Assembly (NCBI GenBank): GCA_017964485.1
Contig: JAGCRW010000120.1
Location: 1 to 40,819 of the forward strand
From: Muribaculaceae bacterium
GTDB lineage: Bacteria; Bacteroidota; Bacteroidia; Bacteroidales; Muribaculaceae
Direction: 5' to 3'
Length of the DNA stretch: 40,819 nucleotides
Positions 31,718-40,779 of this stretch are shown here, piece after piece. The notes under the pieces are model-generated. The model had not been told where the DNA came from and ran no database searches. It was given only the letters and a program-made list of their open reading frames with translations. How positions within the stretch are numbered: the stretch's first letter is position 1; every line of letters begins with the position of its first letter. Made by a program: the position numbers and the translations under genes.

Positions 31718-32287
31718 TTATTTCACTCTAATTGTGAGTTTCTGGTTCCCGTTGATTGCGGCGTGAAGTGTGTCGCCCATTGTCAGCTCCAAGTTGCTGC
31801 CGCCAAGCTCCACGACTATCATGTCGCCCATCTTCAGTGTGAAGTACACGCTCAGCTGTGCTATCAGCTGCCTGAAGTCGATGCCCGCTACGTCAAGGCT
31901 GCCTTGGGCCACCTGCTCGCTGTTGCGCTCAATTGTCACCACGCTGTTATTGATGTCTTCGGGAGAGTCAACGTTGGTGAAATCGCCAAGCAGCAGCGCT
32001 CCGTCAAAGCTATGAGCTAGTGCCGAAGTCTCGCTTTTGGGCTGCGCCATCTCCAAGCCGCGTGCTGTCACCTTTATGGCTGGTGCCACTGCGAGGCAGT
32101 AGCGGTGGGCAAATCGTGGGGCGATGTGCTTCCCCAGCCGGTCAATGTGCAGTGCTATGGCTGGTGTTCCAGTAAAACTCTGTGCAAAGTGAGGCACGAA
32201 AAACGGTTTGTTAGTCTTGATAATTGCCGAGTCGGCCATCAAGTAAACCTGATTGGGCAGCTCTCTGCCTATGCCTATTATCTTCAC
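31718..32287 (-). CDS. Degenerate fumarylacetoacetate-hydrolase-fold protein
   Basis: 189 residues with a GTG start whose GTGA overlaps the rex stop by 4 bases. The fold is recognisable from MKIIGIGREL, DSAIIKTNKPFFVPHF, LGKHIAPRFAHRY and AHSFDGALLLGDF, which match the FAH/FAHD1-YcgM family (MKIIciGRNY; PFfiPdFs; ekFAHRYYD; KgFDGsapiG). The three metal ligands are lost: the HYEVEL segment reads TPAIAL (both Glu to Ala43/Ala45), and GIDFTARD reads AIKVTARG (Asp to Lys72 and Asp to Gly77). It cannot be a normal magnesium-dependent FAH hydrolase. Tight coupling to rex suggests a regulatory or structural role (inference). Confidence 0.8.
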   Translation of the reverse strand: MKIIGIGRELPNQVYLMADSAIIKTNKPFFVPHFAQSFTGTPAIALHIDRLGKHIAPRFAHRYCLAVAPAIKVTARGLEMAQPKSETSALAHSFDGALLLGDFTNVDSPEDINNSVVTIERNSEQVAQGSLDVAGIDFRQLIAQLSVYFTLKMGDMIVVELGGSNLELTMGDTLHAAINGNQKLTIRVK

Positions 32288-32955
32288 TTTGTGATATTTT
32301 TGTTGTTGACGTTCGCTTCCATGCTGTTATACATTAGAGCGAGGTCTGAATAAATTGATGTGTTTTGCAGGACCACATTCCGTGGTACCTTGATGCGGAA
32401 CGGTGTGAAGTTCCATATCGCCTTTATGTTGCTGTCAACAAGCATATCGGCAACTTCTTGGGCGCTCTCAAATGGCACTGCCACAATGGCTATTGCCACT
32501 CCGCTGCTTCGTTGTCGCATCGGCAGCTCGGCAAGGTCATAGATGGGAATGTCACCCACCGTTGACCCAATTATTGCCTTGTCGATGTCGAAGGCCGCCA
32601 CGATGTTAAGTCCATACTGCATCAGTCCCAGATCACGCATCAGTGCGCTGCCCAATGAGCCAGCGCCTATCAAAAAAGCATTATGGCGGTGCTTGAAGCC
32701 CAGAAACTCTGTCAGCGCCTTGGTGAGCGGGTGCACCTCATATCCGATGCGTGTCTTGCCCTTTATGTTGAGGAACGACAGGTCTTTAGCGATTTGCGAT
32801 GCATCCACATTGAGGCGCTTGGCAATCTGCGTGGAGGACACGTGCTCTTCGTGCTTGAGGTCAAGCATTTTCAGGTAAGCCAGGTACCACGGCAGCCTCC
32901 TGAGGGTGGGCTCGGGAAGCATCGCTCGGTTGATATGTCGCTCACTGTCGCTCAT
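32284..32955 (-). CDS. rex: Redox-sensing transcriptional repressor Rex
   Basis: 223 residues. An N-terminal winged helix (about 14-75; PEPTLRRLPWYLAYL and SSTQIAKRLNVDASQIAKDLS) is followed by a Rossmann domain with GAGSLG (97-102), AAFDIDKAIIGS, and the C-terminal domain-swap helix (about 196-215). It represses fermentation and respiration genes when NADH is low relative to NAD+. No clear Rex operator (TTGTGA-N-TCACAA type) was found in this window, so its local targets are unknown. It starts 46 bp after C25 copy 3 and overlaps the FAH-fold gene by 4 bases. Confidence 0.95.
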   Translation of the reverse strand: MSDSERHINRAMLPEPTLRRLPWYLAYLKMLDLKHEEHVSSTQIAKRLNVDASQIAKDLSFLNIKGKTRIGYEVHPLTKALTEFLGFKHRHNAFLIGAGSLGSALMRDLGLMQYGLNIVAAFDIDKAIIGSTVGDIPIYDLAELPMRQRSSGVAIAIVAVPFESAQEVADMLVDSNIKAIWNFTPFRIKVPRNVVLQNTSIYSDLALMYNSMEANVNNKNITK

Positions 32956-33001
32956 TTGTATTCTCTAGTAATCTATAGTTAAATCACTTATAACTTAACG
33001 C

Positions 33002-36000
33002 TTAATTAGTGATAGCCAGTTTCTTGGTCTTGGTGCTGTCTTGGTGGCCGTCGGTGCCTATGGTCGCTCTGTAGAGGTATATGCCACGGGCAAGGCGGCT
33101 GCCGCTGTAGTCACTCAAGTCCCAAGTGATTGGGAAGGCTGCAAACATTGAGCTCCTTCCGCTTTGGGTGGTGCTCCACACGCGTTGTCCCATTAGGTTG
33201 AATACCTCGATGGTGATGGTCACCGTAGCCTCAGGACGGTTGTGCGTGATGAGGAAGGTGGTAGATGTGGATGCTGGGTTGGGGAACGCCTTTATCTCGT
33301 CGATTTCGGGCTTGAGGCCGCTCATCACGTTGAAGGTGATGGTCTTTTCACTAGAGTTGTTAAACACGTCCCAAACCTTGAGTTTGAGGGTGTGATGCCC
33401 GTTGCTCAGTTCAGAGAGAGCGTAGTTTATCGTTCCTGCCGATCCCTTCTCGGCCTCAACGGCGGTGTAATAGCTGCTCACGTCGCTGAATGTGGTGGTG
33501 CCGTCAAGCGTTAGCGTCATGTTGTGGCCTATTCCGGCACTTGAGAAGTTGATGCCGCTCTCGTCACTCACACTGGCAATGAGCAGTGGCGAGTCGTTAA
33601 CGTTGTCGCCGTCGGTAAAGCTGGTGCTGTTAAGACCCAAATAGCTGATGTCGGGACCTATGGTGTCGGCCACTACAGTCTCATCATAGCCGTAAATGTA
33701 GAAGTCGTCACATGATCCTGCTGCTTCAGTCTTGTGCTCGCTGTCGTAGGCATAGAGGCTTACCAGCGATGGGCGGTAGTTGTCGTAGTTGACCGTTACC
33801 TCGCTGGGGATAGTGATATTCATTGCAAACTCGCCGTTGTTCACGCGGTTCACGTTGAGGGACAGCTTGTTCTGTCGCTCTTCGTAGGTGTGTACCTTGT
33901 CGTTATCATCAATAAACGATACCGATTTCTCGCAGTCATAAAGTGTGCTCTCGATGAGACCGTTGAAGTTGGTCTGCTTCTCGCCTGCGAGGTTCTCGAT
34001 GTGACCGGTGATGGCCATCGTTTGGCGCGCCTGGAAGACAGGCATATTATCGGGGTCCACGTCGTTGCCGTTGATTTGGTCGATCACGGCTTTTAGCTGT
34101 GGCATTGCGGGGCGCATTGCAGGATCGCCATAGAGGTGATAGCGCAGTGAGTTGTCACGGCCGTTGGTTGTGTTGTTTTTAGAATAGACGAGCAAGTCGC
34201 CAAGGCGCATCACCTGGCCATTGCTGTCGCGCTTGTACATCTTGGTGGCGGCGGTGATGTTGAGGAAGCGGTTGTCAGTCATATACACCAGTCGCGGTGG
34301 GCAAATCATCGCCACACAGCCGCCGTTGGGGTTGAAGAGCACGTTTTCTCCACCCGAGGGGTTGGTGCCGTCGTGGCGCGAGAACTCGCAGGTGGCGGCA
34401 AAGAGGATAGGCTGGTGGCTATAGAACAGATTGTTCTCGATATCGCTAGTCACTAATAGGCCGTCGCCTGTCCATCCCGAAGGACCGCCATGTCCCGAGT
34501 AGTTCCACCACAGGGTCCCCTCGGTGAGCGTCTTGTACATCTTCTTGCGGGCGTCGGGGAATTTGGAACCTGAGCCGTCGCTTTTCTCCTCAAAGTTGTC
34601 GAGGAAGACGCGGGTGAAGTTCACGTGCTCGCCGCCGTTGGCCATCACATTCTCTATCACACTCTCGCCGTGCAGCCAGTGACTACTGTTGTCTTCATTG
34701 TCGGCAACGTTGAGCATGGTGTTTTTCCAGGTGCCGTAATCGGCTTGGGTGACATATTTTACAATCTTGTTCACAGCGACATTGGCAGCACTAGTGCCAC
34801 GCGCGGGAATGCGGCCCACGGCAATATCCATTTTGACGTTGGGTTTGTTAATAAATGAGTTGTCTTGCAACTGACCGAAATAGTCGTCACTTGTGTATGA
34901 CTGCTTCTCGTTGCAGCTGAAGGGGTTGGTCAGGTCATCGTTATCAACACTCTCCCACACGAGTAGCATGGGGTAGTTAAGCGTCTTGGCGGCATTGCTT
35001 ACGCGGCGATTGTCGCAATAACCGTTGCCCAGCAGGAGCAGATAACCAAGTTTGTGTCCTTGCTCGTCGGTGCCACGGTCGTAGAAATATTTGCACAGCA
35101 GTCGATAGGCTGCCGCATCGGGGGTGCCGCTTGAAAACTCGTTAAATACCTTGTTGTGGTCTATTATCATCACACGCATGCTGTCCAGCTCCTCGTGCAT
35201 ACTTGCCAGTTGCTGTGCTTGTGGCATATATTCGCTCGGAGTAAGGATTATCATGTCGGGGATAGGTTGGCCGTGGATACTTTGGTTGTCGACAGTTCCC
35301 ACAAGCGAAGGCGTTGGGAAAGTGCCATTCTCGTTAAACGCAATCAGGTCGTGACGAGCGTTATTGTCGAGACTGAAACGCCCTTTGCTGCCCTCCACTA
35401 CAAGATTCATTTCAACTGGAACCTTTTTGTTGGTGAGGTCCCACACATGTGTGTTGGAACTTGCTCCACTAATCTCATACTGAGTTGGCTCATTGCTCCT
35501 AAGTCCAAAGAGCAGGCTACTATTGCCGCTGAGGTCAAGAGCGCGCTGGTAGTTGATGGTGATGAAGTCAAGGCGCGCCAGGTTTACCGTGCCGCCAGGG
35601 GTATAGTTGATAGTATAAGTCAGTTCCTTTGTGCCGCTCAGCTCAAACGTCTTCCTGATTGTCAGCGCATTATAGTGATAATGGCTGGGATCCTCCTTGC
35701 TGACAGGGTTTATTATGTGCTCTCCAGCAAGGTTGTTGCCGTTATATTTGAACGTTACTTTGCTGCTATTATTCAGCGTCTTGGTGGCAAAACGTGTAAG
35801 CGCTAGAACCGTTGAGCCGTCAACTAGCCCGTCGAGATTGAACTTGAAGGACTGTGAGTTGTTGCTGGTGAAGTCTTCTCCAAGCAGTACTCTACCAGTC
35901 TCACCTGGGTTTATGAGCTCTTGCTCATGACACATGCGCTCAGTGAATGTGGTTACCACGTTGCCCTGAGGTGTTGTGCTCGACTTGGCGGGAGTGAGGT

Positions 36001-36457
36001 CATCAAACCTGCTGTCGTCGGTTATGAAATAATATCCTTGGGTAGCGTAGGGATGCTGAACTTGCTTGTAAACTAGGAAAGAGCTGCTCCAAGACCATGA
36101 CATGGGGCCTTGAGCGTGGAACAAGATGCGGTCGCCGCTACGAAGCACGGGAACTTGAGGCAGGTCGTCGACAAATTTGTCGGCACGAAGTGTGTCGCTC
36201 AGTTGCTCGCCACCATAGCCAAACACCTTGACACGGCTCAGGTCGCTGAAGCCCCATTTGCTGGCGTCGCTGGCGGAAATCTGGTAGATACCGCTCTCGC
36301 TTACAGCCACTTTCACCCATTTGCCAGTAGCAAGCAGCGACGTGTCGGCATAGTGCGACATGTCAAAGCCATGAGCGCAGGGCCACACCATCATCAGTAG
36401 CAATACTGCAATGGCGCGGAAGTACAATTTCTGTATTTTATGATAACATTTTGTCAT
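33002..36457 (-). CDS. porU: C25-family protein, best candidate T9SS sortase PorU (copy 3)
   Basis: 1151 residues, signal peptide about 1-30. An N-terminal PorU-type domain (TGKWVKVAVSESGIYQIS) precedes the C25 catalytic domain (FNEFSSGTPDAAAYR, SGHGGPSGW with His656, AATCEFSRHD with Cys690). The GHGG and lone catalytic Cys are closest to gingipain/PorU consensus. The C-terminal region is a FlgD-like Ig domain (EVFNLMGQRVWSTTQSG, LARGIYLYRATIG) with the Lys-rich end of a T9SS C-terminal domain. The symbol is assigned on similarity alone; no porV is visible beside it, so the call stays provisional. It may head an operon with rex and the FAH-fold gene. Confidence 0.7.
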   Translation of the reverse strand: MTKCYHKIQKLYFRAIAVLLLMMVWPCAHGFDMSHYADTSLLATGKWVKVAVSESGIYQISASDASKWGFSDLSRVKVFGYGGEQLSDTLRADKFVDDLPQVPVLRSGDRILFHAQGPMSWSWSSSFLVYKQVQHPYATQGYYFITDDSRFDDLTPAKSSTTPQGNVVTTFTERMCHEQELINPGETGRVLLGEDFTSNNSQSFKFNLDGLVDGSTVLALTRFATKTLNNSSKVTFKYNGNNLAGEHIINPVSKEDPSHYHYNALTIRKTFELSGTKELTYTINYTPGGTVNLARLDFITINYQRALDLSGNSSLLFGLRSNEPTQYEISGASSNTHVWDLTNKKVPVEMNLVVEGSKGRFSLDNNARHDLIAFNENGTFPTPSLVGTVDNQSIHGQPIPDMIILTPSEYMPQAQQLASMHEELDSMRVMIIDHNKVFNEFSSGTPDAAAYRLLCKYFYDRGTDEQGHKLGYLLLLGNGYCDNRRVSNAAKTLNYPMLLVWESVDNDDLTNPFSCNEKQSYTSDDYFGQLQDNSFINKPNVKMDIAVGRIPARGTSAANVAVNKIVKYVTQADYGTWKNTMLNVADNEDNSSHWLHGESVIENVMANGGEHVNFTRVFLDNFEEKSDGSGSKFPDARKKMYKTLTEGTLWWNYSGHGGPSGWTGDGLLVTSDIENNLFYSHQPILFAATCEFSRHDGTNPSGGENVLFNPNGGCVAMICPPRLVYMTDNRFLNITAATKMYKRDSNGQVMRLGDLLVYSKNNTTNGRDNSLRYHLYGDPAMRPAMPQLKAVIDQINGNDVDPDNMPVFQARQTMAITGHIENLAGEKQTNFNGLIESTLYDCEKSVSFIDDNDKVHTYEERQNKLSLNVNRVNNGEFAMNITIPSEVTVNYDNYRPSLVSLYAYDSEHKTEAAGSCDDFYIYGYDETVVADTIGPDISYLGLNSTSFTDGDNVNDSPLLIASVSDESGINFSSAGIGHNMTLTLDGTTTFSDVSSYYTAVEAEKGSAGTINYALSELSNGHHTLKLKVWDVFNNSSEKTITFNVMSGLKPEIDEIKAFPNPASTSTTFLITHNRPEATVTITIEVFNLMGQRVWSTTQSGRSSMFAAFPITWDLSDYSGSRLARGIYLYRATIGTDGHQDSTKTKKLAITN

Positions 36458-36639
36458 CGTTGATGTCGTTTATTTCGTTCACAAAAGGGCGCAATATCCC
36501 CCTTATTAGAAAATAACGCATCTGACACAAGATTATTGCATTTACCCCACACCTTATTTAAAAATAACCAAAAATGAAGAATTGGAGATGGTTAATTTTT
36601 CTTCATTTTTTAATGTTGCTCGGGTTGTTGCAGTGGCGA

Positions 36640-36647
36640 TATTTTTG
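36640..36647 (+). promoter_or_regulatory. -7 box (TATTTTTG) deciding the start at 36694
   Basis: TATTTTTG lies inside the longest possible reading frame (from 36574), 46 bases before the second in-frame ATG at 36694. It supports 36694 as the true start. Confidence 0.5.
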
Positions 36648-36693
36648 CGCGAAAAAACAACAAAATAATCACATAAAAAACCTAAAAATCACT

Positions 36694-39156
36694 ATGAAAA
36701 ATACGACAAAAAAACTGAGAATCGTGCCTCGCGGAATGGTGGAGGCGCGCAATGGGGAAGGTGCTGTGGCGGGAGAGGCTGCGGCACTGGTGAATATGCG
36801 TGAGCGTGAAGATTCGCTCGAAGTGGTTGGCGAGCCGCAGGTCATATCTCAACTGACGCCTGGCGACAAGGTGCTGCTGGTAGATGATGACCGCACTTTG
36901 GTGCTGCGGGGCAACAGCGTGATGTGGGGCGATGTGGTTGTGCTTCAGTCTGTTGGTCAAGTGATTGCCGCCCACAAGGTGGGTGCGCTGCTAGTGGTAA
37001 TTACTAGCGAAGGCAATGTGGTGCTGAGGCGCACAGCCAATGGTTATGAGGCTCTTGACCCAATGGCCGCCATTCCGCAAATACACATAACAGCGGTAGA
37101 GCAGGCAACGACCACCTCAACAATAGGTGCCTACGATTTCAACGAACCTTACAACACATGGCAGGCGCCCCTTGCAAATGACGACATCAATGCTCTCACC
37201 AAACTTATGCGCAACGCTGTCAGCACGATGCAAAGCCAGGCCGCATCGCAGGGCCGTTTCACTGGCGTGCAGATGGTGCGTTATGCCGTACGGTTGTGGG
37301 ACGACAGCTATCTGTGGATGAGTCAGCCTGTTATAGTAGGGCACGAACTTATCAGCAATTCCTATCGCTCCACCGCCACGGTGCGCATTAGTGGCAATCA
37401 GTTCGTGGGCATTGAGGCTTTGTCGCTGAGTCTCAACAGTTACCGCTTGGGAATCACTATGGCGAGCGGTGTCGCCAGCGAGTGGCGTGACCTGGTGAAA
37501 GCCATCGATGTGCTGGTGTCGCCAGTGTCGCCGATTTTTGACACGTCGATTCTCGACTATCGCTGTGTGGTGACCACTTCGAGCGGCACGCGTCGTTATC
37601 TGCTCGAAATGGGACCTAAACCACGCTCCTCGAGCGCAATACTGCAGCCGTTGTTGGCTGCCGACTGGCGCGTGGCGGCATCAACTACGTCGCTCAACGG
37701 CAGTGGTTTCGTAGCAGTGAACACCGCAATGGCATCGCAGCAGGCTATCTCTAGATTGAGATGCGATGTTGTGACCTCGCAGCTGCTCTTACCGCTTAGG
37801 GTAAGCCGTGAGCAGTGTGCCCACGTGATGGAGAACTGCTCCCAGCAGGCTGTAAGCCAAGTGTCGATGGAGCATAATGGTCGCCTGTTTCAGGCTCCAG
37901 AGGCATTCTCTCTTACGAATCCCTGGCATGTGCTCCCCTGGCTTGACAGTTCTCCCACTTCATCCTCGGCAACAGCCACCGTGCAGGTGACGTTGAGCAC
38001 TTCCGAGGGTGATGTTGTGCTGACAAAAACTGGCGTTTGCCTGTGTAGTTCCACAAGTCTGAATCCTATGATTTCCTTTCCCGACGTGCGCGCCACCCAC
38101 ATCGCCATTGCTGTTGGCAACAAGGTGTGGGAGAGCGACTTGGCTCCGCTTGAAGGCACAGGAATGGCTGCCTATATTAACCCTGCGCTGCAAAGCAATG
38201 CGATGGCCGCTGGCACGATTTCAGGACAAGGTGCTTCATCGGTCACGATTCCCTCACAAGGCATGGTTGTGGTGAGTGCGGTGGGCAATCCGTTGGTCAC
38301 GCAGTGGAGGGCTGAGGTTAGCGGATGCCGCATTTTGGCACTTGGTGCCGCTTGCCGCCCCATCTACTCGGGAGGTTTTGGGCGATATCCTATCTATGTG
38401 TTTACAACGCAGGGCATTATGGCGCTACCGCAGAGTACCAGTGGCACGTGGGGCGAGCCGAGACTCGTCACCGAAGTGGTGCTCGCTAGTGGAGCAAAGC
38501 CCGTGGCGGGAGGCGACGCGTTGTGGTTTGTGTCGCAGCATGGCATTTTGTGTCGGCTCTCGGGCAGCGAAGTCAAGCGCATGCTCCACGAGGTGACGGC
38601 TGAGACGCAGCTGGCGTGGAATAACTGCGAGCGCGAACTCTGGCTGGCATCAAGCGATGGGGGAGTACAGGTGCTCATGCAGAGTGGACGCACCTACAAC
38701 CGCGATTTGGTCGTTGGCAATCTCTATAGCGACCCCACCAACTCGCTTGCGGTAACTGCCGATGGCGCGCTTCTCGACCTCTCTCACGAACTGCCAGCAG
38801 TGAAAAATGTGTCGTTTTTGTCCCATCCCTTTGAAATCGACCCCACTAAGCGCCTCAAAAGAATATCGTGGAATATTTTTACAATGCATAATGCACAAAG
38901 CACAATGCATAATGCAGAGGAGGCGCAGCCACTTAACACTTTAAACTCAACACTTAACACTTTGGTCTTGACCCTTCGTGGTGAGCGAGGCAGCAGTTGC
39001 CACGGCTATATCATCAGTCAAGTGAGGGCAACTGGCGTAGTGGCTGCTCCGCTGTCACGGCCTATCGTCTCTCCGCCCACACGCACCCTCAGGTTGCAGG
39101 TAGAAGCGGCAATCTACACAGGCACTCTCCTGCAGCCTACCATTATTACCACATAA
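36694..39156 (+). CDS. Large protein of unknown function, beta-propeller-like pattern
   Basis: 820 residues from the ATG at 36694 (MKNTTKKLRIVPRGMV). The longer frame from 36574 would add 40 residues that look like a poor signal peptide, and the promoter box sits within it, so the short start is preferred. The sequence is almost entirely short beta strands with repeated GD.VLLVD, GALLVVITSEGNVVLRR and YVFTTQGIMALP units, resembling propeller blades. No family is recognised; a phage-tail-like or surface scaffold protein is one thought. Residues about 731-757 (MHNAQSTMHNAEEAQP, LNTLNSTLNTL) are encoded by inserted interspersed repeats. Without a signal peptide its location is probably cytoplasmic. 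Terminated by a hairpin. Confidence 0.72.
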   Translation: MKNTTKKLRIVPRGMVEARNGEGAVAGEAAALVNMREREDSLEVVGEPQVISQLTPGDKVLLVDDDRTLVLRGNSVMWGDVVVLQSVGQVIAAHKVGALLVVITSEGNVVLRRTANGYEALDPMAAIPQIHITAVEQATTTSTIGAYDFNEPYNTWQAPLANDDINALTKLMRNAVSTMQSQAASQGRFTGVQMVRYAVRLWDDSYLWMSQPVIVGHELISNSYRSTATVRISGNQFVGIEALSLSLNSYRLGITMASGVASEWRDLVKAIDVLVSPVSPIFDTSILDYRCVVTTSSGTRRYLLEMGPKPRSSSAILQPLLAADWRVAASTTSLNGSGFVAVNTAMASQQAISRLRCDVVTSQLLLPLRVSREQCAHVMENCSQQAVSQVSMEHNGRLFQAPEAFSLTNPWHVLPWLDSSPTSSSATATVQVTLSTSEGDVVLTKTGVCLCSSTSLNPMISFPDVRATHIAIAVGNKVWESDLAPLEGTGMAAYINPALQSNAMAAGTISGQGASSVTIPSQGMVVVSAVGNPLVTQWRAEVSGCRILALGAACRPIYSGGFGRYPIYVFTTQGIMALPQSTSGTWGEPRLVTEVVLASGAKPVAGGDALWFVSQHGILCRLSGSEVKRMLHEVTAETQLAWNNCERELWLASSDGGVQVLMQSGRTYNRDLVVGNLYSDPTNSLAVTADGALLDLSHELPAVKNVSFLSHPFEIDPTKRLKRISWNIFTMHNAQSTMHNAEEAQPLNTLNSTLNTLVLTLRGERGSSCHGYIISQVRATGVVAAPLSRPIVSPPTRTLRLQVEAAIYTGTLLQPTIITT
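38883..38963. repeat. Two types of short interspersed repeat inside a coding region
   Basis: Block 1 (38883-38917): AATGCATAATGCAC, then a second AATGCATAATGCAG. Block 2 (38931-38963): CTTAACACTTTAAACTC and a second CTTAACACTTT. Both keep the reading frame open. Related block 1 copies occur at 2718 and 22917. Confidence 0.75.
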
Positions 39157-39160
39157 AACA

Positions 39161-39191
39161 AAAAGACCGGCTCGTGCTGAGCCAGTCTTTT
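39161..39191. terminator. Bidirectional terminator
   Basis: AAAAGACCGGCTC (39161-39173) pairs with GAGCCAGTCTTTT (39179-39191), one mismatch and a 5-base loop. It separates the unknown 820-residue gene from the convergent BACON lipoprotein. Confidence 0.85.
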
Positions 39192-39213
39192 CGTAATTAT
39201 TTGGGTTTATAGC

Positions 39214-40779
39214 TTATCCACCTTTCACGTGCGAGAAGTAGATACCGCCACAAAGCTCAATCTTACCATTATAAGTCTTCTTGTAACCAATTATGGTAAG
39301 TTCATCGCCAACCTCAATATTAGCGGCTTGCAGCCAACCCTTGCGGTCGTTGCCTAAGGCTCCCCAACCTGGGTAGCAGCCATAGATATAGAGTGTGGTG
39401 GCACCACCGTCATCACTTAAATAAAGGTTGCCATAGACGGGGTCATTAGCTCCGTTGCCAATATCCTCAATCACACCAGTGAGGCGGTAATACTGACTCG
39501 GTGCATCGGAGTTTGGATCATCGGGCATGTTCATGAAGTCAGCTATTGAAATGTCGGTAACAGAGTAATGTGACACATACTGAGCACCCTTCATCTGTGG
39601 GTTGCCATTGTATGAGCTGCGCTTGCCAACCAAAGTGACGATGTCGCCTTCCTTAAGGCCAAGTGCGGTGAAGTCGCCAGGACTTCCAACGCCATAGACA
39701 TATACCTCTTGGTTAGTGTAGTCACGCAGGTAAATATTGCCATAGTTGGTGTTTGATACCTTCTGGATCCCAGCTGTGATGCGATATTCAGTGTCGCCCT
39801 CTTCTTGAGCAAGGAACTCGGCGCAGGTTACGTCAACGATAGAACCAGTTTGGTAGATAGTGGCAGTTATTGCCGATTCCTGTGAACCATTGCTGGTCTT
39901 GAAGGTAACTACCGACGAGCGGGCGCCACCAGTGTTGGGCGCTGCGTGGAAGGTAACGGCTGGGCTGCTGCCGCCAGTGACGCTGGAGATAGAGAGCCAG
40001 CTCTTGTCCTCATCAGGAATCTCCACTGTCAAACCGTTGCCCTTGCTAGTGAAGTAAATAGTGCACTCACCGCCATCTTTGTCGATTGTGGCATCTTCGG
40101 GATCAGTGGTCTCAACCTTAAGCAACGACTTCACAACCTTGATGACTGTAACGTCAACAAGCTCGGCCTCTCCCTTATAAGTTGATTTTGGTCCTTCAAC
40201 GGTGATGATGTCACCAATTTCAATGTTCCAACTTGCCAGAGGGTTGTTGGCGAGTTTGCCGTTCTTGTCGGCCATACCATAAAGCTGAATTTCTCCAGTT
40301 CCATCACTGATATAGCAGTTACCATAGGTTTGGTAATTGCTTGCATATCTTGTTACGGCACCAGTCACGCGGAATGTCTTGCCGTCGGGGCTGGAAATAA
40401 TTTCGGCACAAGTAGCATCTTGAATGGTAAGGAGACCTTGAATCACTTTGATGTGCTGAGTGCGTCCAGCGCAGTTGATTTCCAGGTCAGCATTGCGTCC
40501 GTCGGGAGCTGCTGGTGCGCTGAAGGTGATTTTTGTTTGGCCAGCACCACCACTCAAGGGTGTTATGGTGAGCCAATCGGGAATGTCGGCTTCTTCAAAG
40601 CTCCAGCTATCGGTAGTGGTAATGTCGATAGTTGCCTCACCACCATCAATGTTGATGGGCACATAAGAGCGAGAAACTTGGATCTCGTTGAGCAGAGTCA
40701 TCGTGTCCTCATCCGAGCAGCTTACCAGTATAGCACCAATCAGTGCTACAAAAGCGGGAATAAAATATTTGAGTTTCAT
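39214..40779 (-). CDS. Surface lipoprotein with BACON and OB-fold-like repeats
   Basis: 521 residues. The lipobox LVSC puts the lipidated Cys at 21, followed by SDED, which fits the Bacteroidetes surface-export signal for lipoproteins. Two BACON-type beta-sandwich domains (about 34-115 with WSFEEADIPDWLTITPLSGG, and about 220-312 with DKSWLSISSVTGG) alternate with three related OB-fold-like modules: about 116-215, 314-400 and 405-517, each with YGN-Y-SD and YGM/YGV/YGC strands. BACON domains are linked to carbohydrate or mucin binding in gut Bacteroidetes; OB-like modules here may bind nucleic acid or sugar. No enzymatic motif. Forty bases of its upstream region remain in the window, with no clear promoter. 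Confidence 0.83.
   Translation of the reverse strand: MKLKYFIPAFVALIGAILVSCSDEDTMTLLNEIQVSRSYVPINIDGGEATIDITTTDSWSFEEADIPDWLTITPLSGGAGQTKITFSAPAAPDGRNADLEINCAGRTQHIKVIQGLLTIQDATCAEIISSPDGKTFRVTGAVTRYASNYQTYGNCYISDGTGEIQLYGMADKNGKLANNPLASWNIEIGDIITVEGPKSTYKGEAELVDVTVIKVVKSLLKVETTDPEDATIDKDGGECTIYFTSKGNGLTVEIPDEDKSWLSISSVTGGSSPAVTFHAAPNTGGARSSVVTFKTSNGSQESAITATIYQTGSIVDVTCAEFLAQEEGDTEYRITAGIQKVSNTNYGNIYLRDYTNQEVYVYGVGSPGDFTALGLKEGDIVTLVGKRSSYNGNPQMKGAQYVSHYSVTDISIADFMNMPDDPNSDAPSQYYRLTGVIEDIGNGANDPVYGNLYLSDDGGATTLYIYGCYPGWGALGNDRKGWLQAANIEVGDELTIIGYKKTYNGKIELCGGIYFSHVKGG

Noticed and set aside
35156-35806. 216-codon plus-strand frame
   Set aside because: Antisense to the PorU candidate, with no family-like features.
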